A stretch of DNA of 64,000 nt from Methylothermaceae bacteria B42 (GCA_001566965.1 LSNW01000032.1:496001-560000), one strand, 5' to 3'; positions 46,359-58,000 are shown, counted from the stretch's first letter. The notes: generated from the sequence alone by a model not told the origin. Program-made: numbers and translations.

Positions 46359-47915
46359 TTGAATAAGAAACGCCCCAAACCCCTTGTTCTAATTGTTCTG
46401 GACGGTTTTGGCTATAGTGAAACACGGGAACACAATGCCATCGCCTTGGCTAATACACCCGTTTGGGATAAGCTCTGGAATGAATATCCCCATACTCTGC
46501 TCCATTCCGGGGGACTAGCCGTGGGACTGCCTGAAGGGCAGATGGGGAATTCCGAAGTCGGTCACCTACATCTGGGCTGTGGCCGGTTATTACCCCAAGA
46601 GCTGGTGCGCATTAACCTGGCCATTGAAGACGGCTCGTTTTTCAAAAACCCCACGCTTTGTGACGCAGTGGATCGTGCGTTGAAAAATGGCAAGGCTCTG
46701 CATATCCTGGGGCTTCTGTCTCCCGGGGGCGTCCACAGCCATGAACTACAAATCCAGGCCATGGCAGAGCTTGCCGTAAAACGGGGTCTGGACAAAGTCT
46801 ATTTACATGCGTTTCTCGATGGCCGCGACACTCCCCCCAAAAGCGCTGGTGAATCTATCCGCCGCACCCAGGAAAAACTGGAACAATTGGGTCACGGACA
46901 AATCGCTTCCCTCACGGGGCGTTTTTACGCGATGGACCGGGACCAGCGGTGGGAAAGAACAGAAGCCGCTTACAACCTGTTGGTTTTAGGGGAAGCAGAA
47001 TACACTGCCCCCGATCCTTTGACCGGACTGCAAATGGCTTACGAACGCGGCGAAACCGATGAATTCGTCCAACCCACCGCCATCGTTCCACCAGGCGACG
47101 TCATGCACGTGATCGAAGACGGTGATGTGGTGGTATTCATGAACTTCCGCGCCGACCGCGCCCGCCAATTGACCCGGGCCTTTATCGAAAAAGATTTCGA
47201 TGGGTTCAAGCGCAAACGAGTGCCCAAACTGGGAGGGTTCGTCACTCTGACAGAGTACCACAAGGACTTTGATGTCCCCGTCGCCTTTCCGCCCATTGAA
47301 ATCACCAACAGCCTTGGCGAAGTACTCTCCAAAAATGGCTTGACCCAGTTGCGTTTGGCGGAGACAGAAAAATATGCCCACGTCACTTTCTTTTTTAACG
47401 GTGGGGTGGAAGACCCTTTTCCAGGAGAAGAAAGGATTTTGATTCCCTCCCCCAAGGTAAGAACCTATGACTTAAAGCCGGAAATGAGTGCTTTTGAAGT
47501 GACGGAAGTCATGGTAGAGTCCATCGAAAAGCAGAAATTCGATGTCATTATATGTAACTATGCCAACGGCGATATGGTTGGCCACACCGGCAATGAAGCC
47601 GCCGCCATCAAAGCCATCGAAGCCTTGGATCAGTGTTTGGGGAAAATCACCGTTGCCTTGGATCACGCTGGCGGGGAAATGCTGGTAACCGCCGATCACG
47701 GCAATGCCGAACAAATGTTGGATCCTGAAACCGGCCAGCCCCATACCGCCCACACTCTCAATCCCGTCCCTCTGGTTTATTATCGGGGTGAATCGGGGAC
47801 ACTCAAAGCGGAAGGCGGCAGCCTGGCGGACATTGCCCCTACCATGCTGGATATTTTAGGGCTGGAAAAACCCCAGGAAATGACCGGCCAGTCTCTGCTT
47901 CTCAAAAAATCATAG
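46359..47915 (+). CDS. gpmI: 2,3-bisphosphoglycerate-independent phosphoglycerate mutase
   Basis: 518 residues. The start is TTG: GGGAGG lies eight bases upstream and no ATG precedes [11 protein letters not shown]. The catalytic Ser65 is in [11 protein letters not shown], and the metal-binding residues are in [27 protein letters not shown] and [11 protein letters not shown]. It interconverts 2- and 3-phosphoglycerate in glycolysis using manganese. It is followed by envC and ctpA, a conserved order in proteobacteria. Confidence 0.96.
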   Translation: MNKKRPKPLVLIVLDGFGYSETREHNAIALANTPVWDKLWNEYPHTLLHSGGLAVGLPEGQMGNSEVGHLHLGCGRLLPQELVRINLAIEDGSFFKNPTLCDAVDRALKNGKALHILGLLSPGGVHSHELQIQAMAELAVKRGLDKVYLHAFLDGRDTPPKSAGESIRRTQEKLEQLGHGQIASLTGRFYAMDRDQRWERTEAAYNLLVLGEAEYTAPDPLTGLQMAYERGETDEFVQPTAIVPPGDVMHVIEDGDVVVFMNFRADRARQLTRAFIEKDFDGFKRKRVPKLGGFVTLTEYHKDFDVPVAFPPIEITNSLGEVLSKNGLTQLRLAETEKYAHVTFFFNGGVEDPFPGEERILIPSPKVRTYDLKPEMSAFEVTEVMVESIEKQKFDVIICNYANGDMVGHTGNEAAAIKAIEALDQCLGKITVALDHAGGEMLVTADHGNAEQMLDPETGQPHTAHTLNPVPLVYYRGESGTLKAEGGSLADIAPTMLDILGLEKPQEMTGQSLLLKKS

Positions 47916-47930
47916 GCATTAAATACTACC

Positions 47931-49103
47931 GTGACCCCTCGGGAATCTTTAAACAGGCCAGCAATTCGAGCTTGTCTCGGGTTGCTGGCTTTTATTTTTT
48001 GCCTCGCCGCCAGTGCCGCGGACCAAAAGAAGGATTTATCCATCTTGGATGGAAAAATCCGCGCACTGCGTCAACAAATGACCCAGCTTTTCTCCAAACG
48101 GCAGTCACTGGAGAATGAACTGGCAAAAATAGAAAAACAAAGCGGGCATCTAGCAAAAAAGATCCGCCGCCTAAAAAGCCAATCCATCCAACTCAAAGAA
48201 AAGAAGCATGATATAGAGAAAAAACTGGCCCGGGAAAAAGCAGCGTTAGACAGGCTTAAATCCCAATTAGCCCATAATATTCGCGCTGCCTATTCGATAG
48301 GTAAGCAAGAACCTCTCAAATTATTGCTGCACCAAAATCAAGTCGCCACCTTAAGCCGGACACTGACGTATTACCGTTATTTCAACCGTGCGAGACTGGC
48401 AGAAATTGCGCAGGTCAAACAGCAGCTGGCGTCTATCCAAGCCCTGACAAAAAGCTTGGAGCAAAAAGAGAGCCACCTTCAATCCGTGCTAGAAGAACTC
48501 AAACAAGAAAGGCTCGCCCTTGAGCAATTGAAAAAGAGTCGGAAAAAACTTCTATCTCTAATAAAATCCAAACTCAAAACCCAAAAAGACAAACTGGCTC
48601 AGCTTCAAAAAAATAAACACAATCTAGAAAAACTGATTCAAAAAGCCCAGCAAGCGTCCACATTTTTACCTTCCATCAATCAAGGCAAACCTTTTCACCA
48701 ACTGAAAGGCCAACTCCATTGGCCGGTAAAAGGCAAGCTTGTTAGACGCTTCGGCAGCCGCAGGTCAAGCGGCACCCGATGGGAAGGGGTTATCATTCAA
48801 GCCCCTGAAGGCACACCTGTGCGCGCCATCTACCCCGGACACGTTATATTTGCCGATTGGCTCAAGGGTTATGGCCTGCTTTTAATTCTCAAACACGACA
48901 ATCAATTCATGTCCATCTATGCTTTCAATCAAAGCTTGATGAAAAATGTGGGCGATCCCGTGGAAGCGGGTGAAATTATCGCTACGATAGGCCGCAGCGG
49001 CGGACGTTCCAGCCCAGGATTGTACTTTGCCATCCGCAAAAGCGGGAAACCCATCAACCCGGAGCGATGGTGCCGCAAGACCAAACGGGGTAGAGTAAGT
49101 TGA
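47931..49103 (+). CDS. envC: EnvC-like murein hydrolase activator
   Basis: 390 residues from a GTG start 15 bp after gpmI. There is a signal peptide (about 12-30, ending AASAA), a long coiled coil (about 35-245) and a LytM/M23 domain (about 270-385). The metal ligands of active M23 peptidases are missing: TRWEGVIIQAP replaces the HxGxD type motif and LYFAIRK replaces HLHFE. It is therefore a degenerate LytM factor of the EnvC kind that activates periplasmic amidases at division. Confidence 0.9.
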   Translation: MTPRESLNRPAIRACLGLLAFIFCLAASAADQKKDLSILDGKIRALRQQMTQLFSKRQSLENELAKIEKQSGHLAKKIRRLKSQSIQLKEKKHDIEKKLAREKAALDRLKSQLAHNIRAAYSIGKQEPLKLLLHQNQVATLSRTLTYYRYFNRARLAEIAQVKQQLASIQALTKSLEQKESHLQSVLEELKQERLALEQLKKSRKKLLSLIKSKLKTQKDKLAQLQKNKHNLEKLIQKAQQASTFLPSINQGKPFHQLKGQLHWPVKGKLVRRFGSRRSSGTRWEGVIIQAPEGTPVRAIYPGHVIFADWLKGYGLLLILKHDNQFMSIYAFNQSLMKNVGDPVEAGEIIATIGRSGGRSSPGLYFAIRKSGKPINPERWCRKTKRGRVS

Positions 49104-49369
49104 TTCCAGGCACAATTATCAAAAAGATGTCATAATTAGCAAGTTTAAACTTCATTTTTACTTTGTTGCGTATACCCATAACTGGAAACACGGACTGGTT
49201 TTAAATTTTCTGGGAATTTTCACGTAGCGGCATCTTACATGTACGCCCTACCATGGCACTGGGAAATTATGGGTAACAGGAACTGAGGAAGTCTGACTTC
49301 TTTTTTTAAAGTTCACTATAGACAAAGTAACAATGTTTTTTTCCGGCAATTTATATTTAAGGAAGATCG

Positions 49370-50695
49370 ATGCGCAAGACCACGAATCTATTTTTAATTG
49401 CACTAGGCGCTTTTTTGGGCATTCTGCTGGGAACCTGTGGCAGTGTCCTAGCGGAACGGGAGGCTAAAAAAGCCGAGACCATCCCCTTTGTTGAGCTAAA
49501 AACCTTTACTGAAGTTTTTGGCCGGATTCAACAGGATTATGTAGAGCCTGTTACTGACAAAAAATTGCTTGAAAACGCCATCCGTGGCATGTTAACCGGG
49601 CTTGACCCCCATTCCAGTTATTTATCGCCCGATCAATACAAGGAGCTGCGCATCGGTACCACTGGTCAATTTGGCGGACTTGGAATTGAGGTCACGATGG
49701 AAAATGGCTTTGTCAAAGTTATCGCCCCCATTGACGATACCCCGGCGCAAAAAGCTGGCATCAAACCCGGCGATTTAATCATCCGCTTGGATGAGAAACC
49801 GGTCAAAGGTATGTCGTTGCAAGATGCGGTAAAAATTATGCGCGGCAAACCAGGTACTGATATTGTCCTGACCATCGTCCGGGAAGGGGAAGACAAACCC
49901 CTGAAGATCAAAATCACCCGGGATATCATCAAAATCAAGAGTGTTAAAAGCAAGCTGCTGGAAAAAGGCTATGGTTACCTGCGCATCACCAGCTTTCAAT
50001 CCCGCACCGGCAGCCAGATGCTCAAAGAGATTAAAAAACTTCGGAAAAAAGGCGATCTGAAAGGCATCGTGCTGGATTTGCGCAACAATCCAGGCGGCGT
50101 GCTCAACGCCGCCGTGGCTGTCAGCGACGCGTTTTTGGACCAAGGCTTGATTGTCTATACCGATGGCCGGATTGAAGACGCCAAAATGAAGTTTGAGGCG
50201 ACCCCGGGTGATATTCTCAGAGATGTCCCCATGGTAGTACTAATCAATACAGGTTCCGCTTCCGCCTCGGAGATTGTCGCTGGCGCCCTCCAGGATCACA
50301 AACGCGCCATTATCATGGGGCAAAAATCCTTCGGCAAGGGATCGGTGCAAACCATTCTGCCTTTGAGCAATGGCGGGGCCATCAAGCTCACCACAGCCCG
50401 CTATTACACCCCTTCTGGTCGCTCAATTCAGGCCGAGGGCATTGTGCCGGATATTCCCTTGGGAACCATACGGTTGGAAACCATTGCCGAAGCAGAGGAA
50501 TTCAAACCCCTCACTGAAGCTGATCTTTCAAGGCATCTAGAAAATGGCACCAAGCCAGAAAAAGAGAAAAAAGAATCGGGCAAACAGGAGAAGAACGACA
50601 AGGAAAACGAGATGCTTCTCAAGGACTATCCTTTACATGAAGCGCTTAATGTTCTGAAAGGTATCAATATTGCCAAACAGAGCTTGAAGAAATAA
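49370..50695 (+). CDS. ctpA: Carboxyl-terminal processing protease (S41)
   Basis: 441 residues: signal peptide or anchor (about 6-28), PDZ domain (about 95-185), and S41 protease domain with the Ser-Lys dyad in GSASASEI (295-302) and SFGKGSVQT (Lys323). The tail (about 390-425) is Lys/Glu rich. ATG 49370 is preceded by AAGGAAG. It trims or degrades periplasmic substrates; family members cut peptidoglycan hydrolases or their activators, which suits its place after envC. Confidence 0.93.
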   Translation: MRKTTNLFLIALGAFLGILLGTCGSVLAEREAKKAETIPFVELKTFTEVFGRIQQDYVEPVTDKKLLENAIRGMLTGLDPHSSYLSPDQYKELRIGTTGQFGGLGIEVTMENGFVKVIAPIDDTPAQKAGIKPGDLIIRLDEKPVKGMSLQDAVKIMRGKPGTDIVLTIVREGEDKPLKIKITRDIIKIKSVKSKLLEKGYGYLRITSFQSRTGSQMLKEIKKLRKKGDLKGIVLDLRNNPGGVLNAAVAVSDAFLDQGLIVYTDGRIEDAKMKFEATPGDILRDVPMVVLINTGSASASEIVAGALQDHKRAIIMGQKSFGKGSVQTILPLSNGGAIKLTTARYYTPSGRSIQAEGIVPDIPLGTIRLETIAEAEEFKPLTEADLSRHLENGTKPEKEKKESGKQEKNDKENEMLLKDYPLHEALNVLKGINIAKQSLKK

Positions 50696-50703
50696 GCACC
50701 CGA

Positions 50704-50725
50704 ATTGGCACAAGGAAGTGCCAAT
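50704..50725. other. Perfect 8-bp hairpin after ctpA
   Basis: ATTGGCAC, AAGGAA, GTGCCAAT forms a perfect stem-loop 9 bases after the ctpA stop, just before the terminator. It has no T run and probably stabilises the mRNA end. Confidence 0.45.
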
Positions 50726-50728
50726 ACG

Positions 50729-50755
50729 AAAAAGCCGTCCCAAAGGACGGCTTTT
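50729..50755. terminator. Bidirectional rho-independent terminator
   Basis: AAAAAGCCGTCC, CAAA, GGACGGCTTTT is an 11-bp stem flanked by A on one side and T on the other, between the convergent ctpA and DUF934 genes, so it can serve both strands. Confidence 0.9.
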
Positions 50756-50788
50756 CATTATCTTCTGACAGTATCTGCTAATTCGCAA

Positions 50789-51271
50789 TTATATTTTGCG
50801 GCTCAACAGCAACCCGGGACCATCCACAGCCGGTTGATACCGGACAGAAAACAATTCTAGCTGCGAAAGAACTTGCTCCAAAGGCTCAGGGCCTTGATAC
50901 TCAAAAGCGTTGACGCCGACCCTTGCCATGTAATAAACCTGATCTGCCAAAAAATCCCCGCTGACGCGGATTTCACCATTAAATCCATAACGTTCCCGCA
51001 ATAATCTCGCGTAAGAAAAACAACGGCCATCGGTAAATTTCGGAAACTCCAGGACAATTAACTGCAACTGATCAAGGTCGTCCCTCAGTTCATCCAGGGG
51101 TTCTATTCCGCTCAAACGCACACCAATTTCACCGTCCCTGCTGACTAGAACCTCCTTTTCCACCTGCCAACGGGCAAACGGTACAGAAATCTTACCGTTA
51201 GGTGGTATTTCCTCATCGCTTAAATGACGCCACGCATCTTCGACGATAGCACGGTCTTTAATGATTCGCAT
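50789..51271 (-). CDS. DUF934 protein linked to sulfite reductase
   Basis: 160 residues from ATG 51271, which lies inside the end of the hemoprotein gene (14-bp overlap). It begins MRIIKDRAIVEDAWRHL, and the middle has VRLSGIEPLDELRDDLDQLQLIVLEFPKFTDGR followed by SYARLLRERYGFNGEIRVSGDFLADQ, characteristic of DUF934 (COG3749) proteins. The family is regularly encoded next to CysI-type reductases and is thought to assist sulfite reduction; the biochemical role is unsettled. Confidence 0.85.
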   Translation of the reverse strand: MRIIKDRAIVEDAWRHLSDEEIPPNGKISVPFARWQVEKEVLVSRDGEIGVRLSGIEPLDELRDDLDQLQLIVLEFPKFTDGRCFSYARLLRERYGFNGEIRVSGDFLADQVYYMARVGVNAFEYQGPEPLEQVLSQLELFSVRYQPAVDGPGLLLSRKI

Positions 51272-52907
51272 ACACGCGCTCCTTAAATGGCTCAATGCCT
51301 ACCCGGCGCACCATATCAAGAAAGGGTTCATCTTCCTGTCTTAAGTCCACATAGGTCTGAATGATCGTTTCCATCGCCGTAGCCACTTGATCCTTGGCCA
51401 ACGCTGGACCTAGTCGTGTTCCCAGGGACGCGTCATCAGAAGACGAACCGCCCAAGGTCAACTGATACCATTCTTCACCTTTTTTATCGACACCCAAAAT
51501 GCCAATATGACCAACGCTGTGATGACCGCATCCATTCATGCAACCAGACAGATTGACACGAATTTCCCCCAAATCATACAGATAATCCAAGTCTTCAAAA
51601 CGGGCATGGATTTCCTTGGCGATAGGAATCGAGCTAGCGTTGGCCAACGCGCAATAGTCCAGACCAGGACAGCAAATCATATCGGTGAGTTTGCCAATAT
51701 TCGGGGTTGCGAGAGTGAGATCGGCGAGGGCTTGCCATAACGCATACAGCTCGGATTCACGCACGTCGGAAAACACCAAATTCTGCGTATGGGTCACCCG
51801 CACCACGCCAAAGCTGTAACGATCCGCCAAATCCGCAACCGCATCCAATTGTGAAGCCGACATATCCCCCGGCGCCTCCCCTGGCGGCTTGAGGGATAGA
51901 AACACAACCCGGTAACCCTTCACCTTGTGTGCTACCGTATTGTGGGTGTACCAGGCGGAAAAAACTTTATTTTGCTGACGTTCTTCCTGCCATTTCACCG
52001 GCGCGGCAGATGAATCATAGTCGGGTCTAACAAAGCGGTTTTGATACCACTGGACAACCGAGTCCTCCAGCAACAATTTGTCCTGGATAGTTTGCCAGTG
52101 ATCTTCCACTTGACGACGGAACTCCTCCACCCCCATTTCTTTAACCAGGATTTTAATCCGCGCCTTGAATTTATTATCCCGACGGCCATGAAGGTTATAA
52201 ACCCGCAAAATGGCTTCCAAATAGGAAAGCAAATGTTTTTTCTCGAGAAAAGGACGGATCACCTGGCCGATAATTGGGGTACGTCCCAGCCCTCCTCCGA
52301 CAATCACTTCGAACCCCACTTCACCCACATCGTTTTTCACCAGGCGCAAGCCAATGTCATGGACCCGCACTGCCGCCCGATCACGAGAAGCGCCGGTGAC
52401 CGCTATCTTGAACTTACGCGGCAGAAAAGCAAATTCAGGATGCAAGGTAGACCATTGCCGGATAATTTCACAATAAGGTCTGGGATCTTCCACCTCATCG
52501 GCACACACGCCAGCCAATGGATCACTAGTTGTATTACGGATACAATTGCCACTGGTTTGAATCGCATGCATCTGGACTTTAGCTAAATCAGAAAGTATGG
52601 CGGGAACGTCCTCCACTTTTGGCCAGTTAAGCTGAATATTCTGGCGGGTAGTGAAATGCACAAAACCCTTGTCGTAAGTGCGCGCGATGTGGGCAATCAT
52701 CCTCAATTGCCGGCTCGACAAATGACCATAAGGCACAGCGATACGCAACATCGGGGCATAACGCTGAATATATAGGCCATTTTGCAGCCTCAGGGGCAAG
52801 AACTGCTCTTCGGTCAGCCGCCCTTCGAAATAGCGCTTCGCTTGATCTCTAAACTGCTCTGCGCGTTGCTCTACTAAGAGCTGGTCCCGTTCATCATATT
52901 GGTACAT
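51258..52907 (-). CDS. cysI: Nitrite/sulfite reductase hemoprotein (CysI type)
   Basis: 549 residues from ATG 52907, preceded by GAGGG; a GTG two codons earlier is possible. Two ferredoxin-like domains alternate with two siroheme-binding domains: HFTTRQNIQLNWPK and VRVTHTQNLVFSDV mark the repeats, and the four cluster ligands are in CCPGLDYC and SGCMNGCGHH, which coordinate the 4Fe-4S cluster coupled to siroheme. It reduces sulfite to sulfide (or nitrite to ammonia). No flavoprotein CysJ is near, so a ferredoxin or other donor is likely. Confidence 0.9.
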   Translation of the reverse strand: MYQYDERDQLLVEQRAEQFRDQAKRYFEGRLTEEQFLPLRLQNGLYIQRYAPMLRIAVPYGHLSSRQLRMIAHIARTYDKGFVHFTTRQNIQLNWPKVEDVPAILSDLAKVQMHAIQTSGNCIRNTTSDPLAGVCADEVEDPRPYCEIIRQWSTLHPEFAFLPRKFKIAVTGASRDRAAVRVHDIGLRLVKNDVGEVGFEVIVGGGLGRTPIIGQVIRPFLEKKHLLSYLEAILRVYNLHGRRDNKFKARIKILVKEMGVEEFRRQVEDHWQTIQDKLLLEDSVVQWYQNRFVRPDYDSSAAPVKWQEERQQNKVFSAWYTHNTVAHKVKGYRVVFLSLKPPGEAPGDMSASQLDAVADLADRYSFGVVRVTHTQNLVFSDVRESELYALWQALADLTLATPNIGKLTDMICCPGLDYCALANASSIPIAKEIHARFEDLDYLYDLGEIRVNLSGCMNGCGHHSVGHIGILGVDKKGEEWYQLTLGGSSSDDASLGTRLGPALAKDQVATAMETIIQTYVDLRQEDEPFLDMVRRVGIEPFKERVYANH

Positions 52908-53121
52908 GGTCACCCTCGTTTAGCCATAGCAGCATAATTCACTACCTTAGCCTTATAATTATCCCCCGGCTTCTAATAAAAAAAAATAATAAAAAACGCT
53001 ATAACTAAAACGCAAATGAATATAGCCTCATTGGTACCAATATTATTTGTCCTCTTTATATCTTAAGTAACTGAAACAAAAGAGTGACTATCACAGTAGC
53101 CGGGCCTCTTCACCCTTACAG

Positions 53122-53149
53122 GCAAAAAAAACCCGCCATAAAGGCGGGT
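53122..53149 (-). terminator. Rho-independent terminator downstream of rpoS
   Basis: ACCCGCC and GGCGGGT form a 7-bp stem. Read on the minus strand it is followed by eight T, 34 bp after the rpoS stop. Confidence 0.85.
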
Positions 53150-53182
53150 GTCCAGTCACATGACTTAATTTGGAGGAGTCTT

Positions 53183-54142
53183 TCAATGGAAAATCGTGTC
53201 AGCGGAAAATCCTTCCGCTTCTAGCATGTCTCGCATCTTTTTTACCGCTTCCATCTGGATTTGGCGAACACGCTCACGGGTAACCTGCATTTCCCGGGCA
53301 ACTTGTTCCAAGGTGGACAATTCGTAACCCCAAAGGCCATACCGGCGCAATAACACTTCCCGATGTTTTTCTGGCAACTGTTTTAGCCACTGGTCCATCC
53401 GTGCCCGCATGGCGTCTTCTTGAACGGTTTCTTCCGGCCCGTCGACGGCTTCATCGGTCATAATTTCCAACAAGGGCTTATCCGATTCCTTGCCATAGGG
53501 TACATCCACCGAGCTGGTGCGCTCGTTGAGTTTCAGCATTTTCTCGACATCCTTGACCGGCTTGTCCAGAAATTCAGCAATATCTTCTGCGGTGGGATCC
53601 CGATCAAGCTTTTGCGCCAATTGCCGTTGCGCTTTCAGGTAAACATTCATTTCCTTGACGATATGAATCGGCAAGCGAATCGTACGTGTCTGGTTCATCA
53701 ACGCCCGCTCAATGGTTTGACGGATCCACCAAGTGGCGTAGGTAGAAAATCTAAATCCCCGGGCCGGCTCGAATTTTTCTACCGCGCGAATCAGGCCCAA
53801 ATTACCTTCTTCAATCAAATCCAACAAAGGCAAACCGCGGTTTAGATAACGGCGGGCGATCTTAACTACTAGGCGGAGATTACTTTCAATCATTTTTTTC
53901 CGCGCTGCTTCATCGCCTTCGCGGGCCAATGTGCCGTAATGCTTTTCGTCATCTGCGGTTAATAATTGGGAACGGCTCAGCTCATTTAAATAGATGCGGG
54001 TGGCGTCAAATTGAGCGCTCGTCTCCACTGGCACTTCTTCGGCAACCGGGCTCGCCTCCGCTTGCCATTCTTGAGCCAAATCAGTTTCAGTTATTTCTGC
54101 TTCTGCTGTGTTCATTTCAAATACTTGTTCAGACATCCCCAT
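53183..54142 (-). CDS. rpoS: RNA polymerase sigma factor RpoS
   Basis: 319 residues. Regions 1.2 to 4.2 are intact: [77 protein letters not shown], and the -35 recognition helix [19 protein letters not shown]. Short N-terminus and sequence fit RpoS rather than RpoD or RpoH. The second ATG (54136) has better spacing from GGGG and may be the real start. nlpD lies directly upstream, the classical arrangement; the rpoS promoter is often inside nlpD. It governs stationary-phase and stress genes. Confidence 0.93.
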   Translation of the reverse strand: MGMSEQVFEMNTAEAEITETDLAQEWQAEASPVAEEVPVETSAQFDATRIYLNELSRSQLLTADDEKHYGTLAREGDEAARKKMIESNLRLVVKIARRYLNRGLPLLDLIEEGNLGLIRAVEKFEPARGFRFSTYATWWIRQTIERALMNQTRTIRLPIHIVKEMNVYLKAQRQLAQKLDRDPTAEDIAEFLDKPVKDVEKMLKLNERTSSVDVPYGKESDKPLLEIMTDEAVDGPEETVQEDAMRARMDQWLKQLPEKHREVLLRRYGLWGYELSTLEQVAREMQVTRERVRQIQMEAVKKMRDMLEAEGFSADTIFH

Positions 54143-54171
54143 TTCCCCGTTGTGGTTTCAACTGCCTCGAG

Positions 54172-54873
54172 TTATCGCCTTGGTAAATAATGCAAAGGAT
54201 TGACCGGTTTGCCACGCTTACGGATCTCGAAGTGCAACACACTGCGCCTCCCTCTGCCCTGGCCGACTTCCGCAATAATCTGGCCTTTCTTCACTCTTTG
54301 GCCTTCCTTGACCAGGAGCCGGCGATTATTGCCATAAGCCGATAAGTAAATTTCATCGTGCTTAACGATGACGAGATTTCCATATCCCACCAAACCGCTA
54401 CCGCTATAGACGACGCTTCCATTGCCAATGGCCCGAACCGGAGTCCCCGGTGGCGCCTTGATATCAATCCCTTTGCCGCCTGTTTGGTGAAAATTCCTTA
54501 CAATCACCCCCTTTAACGGCCACTGCCAAACAACCTTTAGCTTTTTTTTGAAATTTTTTTTAATTTTTTTGGATTTTGGTCTACGGGATGCTTTAGTGGA
54601 CTTTACAGAAGGCCTGCGCGACTTGGCGGGCGGGTGGAGATGAAGGCGTTGGCCACTGTATATCGTATAGGGGGAGCGAATCCGGTTCCAGCGCGCCAAT
54701 GTTTTATAATTGAGTCCTGCCCGGCGGGCGACGGAATAAAGCGTATCTCCTGTTTTGACCCGATAATGGCGTCCATGAATGGGCGTCGTATCGACACGCT
54801 TGAACAAAGAGGAGCCGCCACAGCCTGACACTAACAAAAAGAATACAACCACCCCACCCCAGCGCCTCAGCAC
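54172..54873 (-). CDS. nlpD: NlpD-like LysM/M23 lipoprotein
   Basis: 233 residues from GTG 54873, chosen because it yields a compact lipoprotein signal LRRWGGVVVFFLLVSGC (Cys18); a TTG at 54948 would add 25 residues. A LysM domain (about 36-80, HYRVKTGDTLYSVARRAGL) is followed by a basic Lys/Arg/Ser linker and an M23 domain. The M23 histidine is absent (GGKGIDIKAPPG), as in NlpD, an outer membrane activator of the AmiC amidase. Position before rpoS supports the name. Confidence 0.88.
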   Translation of the reverse strand: MLRRWGGVVVFFLLVSGCGGSSLFKRVDTTPIHGRHYRVKTGDTLYSVARRAGLNYKTLARWNRIRSPYTIYSGQRLHLHPPAKSRRPSVKSTKASRRPKSKKIKKNFKKKLKVVWQWPLKGVIVRNFHQTGGKGIDIKAPPGTPVRAIGNGSVVYSGSGLVGYGNLVIVKHDEIYLSAYGNNRRLLVKEGQRVKKGQIIAEVGQGRGRRSVLHFEIRKRGKPVNPLHYLPRR

Positions 54874-55082
54874 TTGCTTTTTAATTGGCCAAAACAAAGC
54901 CGAAGAGGCAGGGACAAAAAACACTGCGATCTTGCAAATTAAATTCAAGTCTCTTATTCTTTAGTGCTTTTCTTTGAATTGGCGGGGCCGGAAGAGTGGC
55001 CAAAAATCACTCAATAAATCACTCTTTCAAAGGAAAAAGCTTCCAATAGGTCCCCTACACGATGATCCGAACGAGGTCGAAT

Positions 55083-58000
55083 ATGAATCATAACCGATTA
55101 CCACGCAGACAAGGTTTGTACGATCCCAGCCACGAGCACGATGCCTGTGGAGTCGGTTTCGTTGCCGACATTAAAGGGCGCAAAAGCCATTCCATTATCC
55201 AACACGGGTTGGAAATCGTCACTAACTTAACCCACCGGGGCGCTGTGGGTGCAGATCCATTAGCGGGTGACGGCGCCGGTATTTTGATTCAAATCCCAGA
55301 TACCTTCTTGCATGAGGAATGTGCAAAATCGGCCATCGAACTTCCAGCGGTTGGGCACTATGGCGTCGGTATGATCTTTCTACCCCGTTCTGCTTCCAAC
55401 CGGGAAAAATGCGAACAGATTTTAGAAGAGGCTATCATTGAGGAAGGCCAAACCGTTTTGGGTTGGCGCGATGTACCCACCGATAATCAGGGAATCGGCC
55501 AATCGGTCAAAGATGTGGAGCCGGTGGTTCGTCAAATTTTTATTGGCCGCGGTAGCAATTGCCCGGATCAAGATAGCTTTGAGCGCAAGCTTTTTGTCAT
55601 CCGCAAGCTGGTTGAAAATCAAGTCGGAAAATTACAGCTTGAAGATGGCGCCAATTTCTACATTCCCTCTTTTTCATCCAGAACCCTAGCCTACAAAGGC
55701 ATGCTTCTGGCCGCTCAGGTGGGAGATTATTACCCTGAACTGCACGATGAGCGCATTGTCTCGGCAATGGCTCTGGTACATCAGCGTTTTTCCACCAATA
55801 CTTTTCCGTCCTGGGATCTGGCCCAACCATTCCGGATGATCGCCCACAACGGGGAAATCAACACCTTGCGCGGCAACATCAACTGGATGGCTGCCCGCCG
55901 TCATGCGATGAAGTCGGAATTACTCGGAGAGGATTTGAACAAACTCTGGCCGTTGATTGCCGAAGGCCAATCGGATTCGGCCTGTTTCGACAATGCGCTG
56001 GAGTTGCTGGTAGCCGGCGGATACTCTCTCGCTCACGCCATGATGCTTCTGATCCCCGAAGCCTGGGCAGGCAATCCGTTAATGGATGAAAAAAGGCGCG
56101 CATTCTACGAATACCATGCCGCATTGATGGAACCCTGGGATGGCCCTGCCGCCATAGCTTTTACCGACGGCCGCCAAATCGGCGCGACCTTGGATCGGAA
56201 CGGCCTGCGCCCAGCACGCTATTTGATTACCGAAGACGGCTTGGTGGTGATGGCCTCGGAAATGGGCGTACTGCATGTCCCGGAAGAGAAAATCATTAAA
56301 AAATGGCGCTTGCAGCCCGGCAAAATGTTCCTGATTGATATGGAAAAAGGCCGTATCATCGATGACGCGGAACTGAAAGCTGATCTGGCGGAACAAGCCC
56401 CTTACCAAGAATGGCTGGACAAAACCCAAATCCAACTGGAAACGCTGCCGCCTGAAGTCGCGCCGATGGCACCTGACGAGGAAACACTGATAAATCGCCT
56501 GCAAGACTTCGGTTACACTCAGGAAGATATTAAATTCTTCCTGCAACCCATGTCTGTCAGTGGCCAGGACCCGGTGGGGTCCATGGGCAACGACGCATCT
56601 TTGGCGGTATTGTCAAAGCGCTCAAGGCTGCTTTATGACTATTTCAAACAAGGTTTTGCCCAGGTAACCAACCCGGCTATCGACCCGATTCGCGAAGAAC
56701 TGGTCATGTCGCTGGTTACCTTGATTGGCCCCAGGCCCAATTTGCTCGGCCGCAATCAGGGCGATCTCCATATGCGGCTGGAAGCGCATCAACCCATTCT
56801 CACGAACACCGATCTGGAAAAAATCCGCTACATTGAACCGAGAACCCACGGCGCTTTCCGCACGGCCACCTTGAGCTTCTGCTTCCTCGCTGACGAAGGC
56901 GTTGAGGGAATGAAAAAGGCGCTTGATCGTTTGTGCGAAAGAGCCGAACAAGCTGTTCTCGACGGTAACAATATTTTGATCCTTTCAGACCGGGATGTGG
57001 ATGCCAGGCATGCCGCCATTCCAGCCTTGCTTGCAACCTCCGCGGTTCATCACCATTTGATCCGCAAAGGCTTGCGCACGGAAGTCGGCCTGGTCATTGA
57101 AACCGGGGAAGCACGGGAAGTTCACCATTTCTGCACCCTTGCCGGCTACGGTGCGGAGGCCATCAATCCCTATCTGGCCTTTGATGCCCTCTCCCATCTT
57201 TGCAACAAACTTCCCGAGCCATTAAGCGAAGAGGAAGCCCACAAACGCTATATCAAAGCGGTTGACAAGGGCATCCTGAAAGTGATGTCCAAAATGGGGA
57301 TCTCCACTTACCAGTCCTATTGCGGGGCGCAGATTTTCAATGCCTTGGGGCTGAACCAAAGCTTCCTGGACCAATACTTCGCCGGTACTGTCAGTACCAC
57401 CGAAGGTGCGGGGCTTGACGAAATTGCCGTGGAAACCCTTAAGCGTCACCGGCTCGCTTACAGCGAAGCGCTGGACTACAGAGAAGCGCTTGACGTGGGC
57501 GGGGAATTCGCCTTCCGGCTGCGGGGGGAAGATCACATTTGGACCCCGGATACCATTGCCAAGCTCCAACACGCAACCCGCAGCAACAACTGGGAAACCT
57601 ACGAAGAATTCGCCCAACTAATCAACGAACAAAGCGAACGTCATTTGACCCTGCGCGGCTTGATGCGTTTCAAGTTCGACCGCGAACCGGTACCTTTGGA
57701 TGAAGTCGAGCCTGCCAAGGAGATCGTCAAACGCTTCGCCACCGGCGCCATGTCGTTCGGCTCCATTTCCTGGGAAGCGCATACTACCTTGGCGATTGCC
57801 ATGAACCGGATTGGCGGTAAATCCAACACGGGGGAAGGCGGCGAATTGCCGGAGCGCTTCAAACCCCTCTCTAACGGCGATTCGATGCGTTCGGCCATTA
57901 AACAAGTGGCGTCGGGCCGTTTTGGGGTCACCACCGAATATCTGGTGAACGCTGACGACATTCAAATCAAGATTGCTCAAGGCGCAAAACCCGGTGAGGG

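Noticed and set aside
46162-46425. 87-codon minus-strand frame before gpmI
   Set aside because: It overlaps the gpmI ribosome binding site and start, has no ribosome binding site of its own and no family resemblance.
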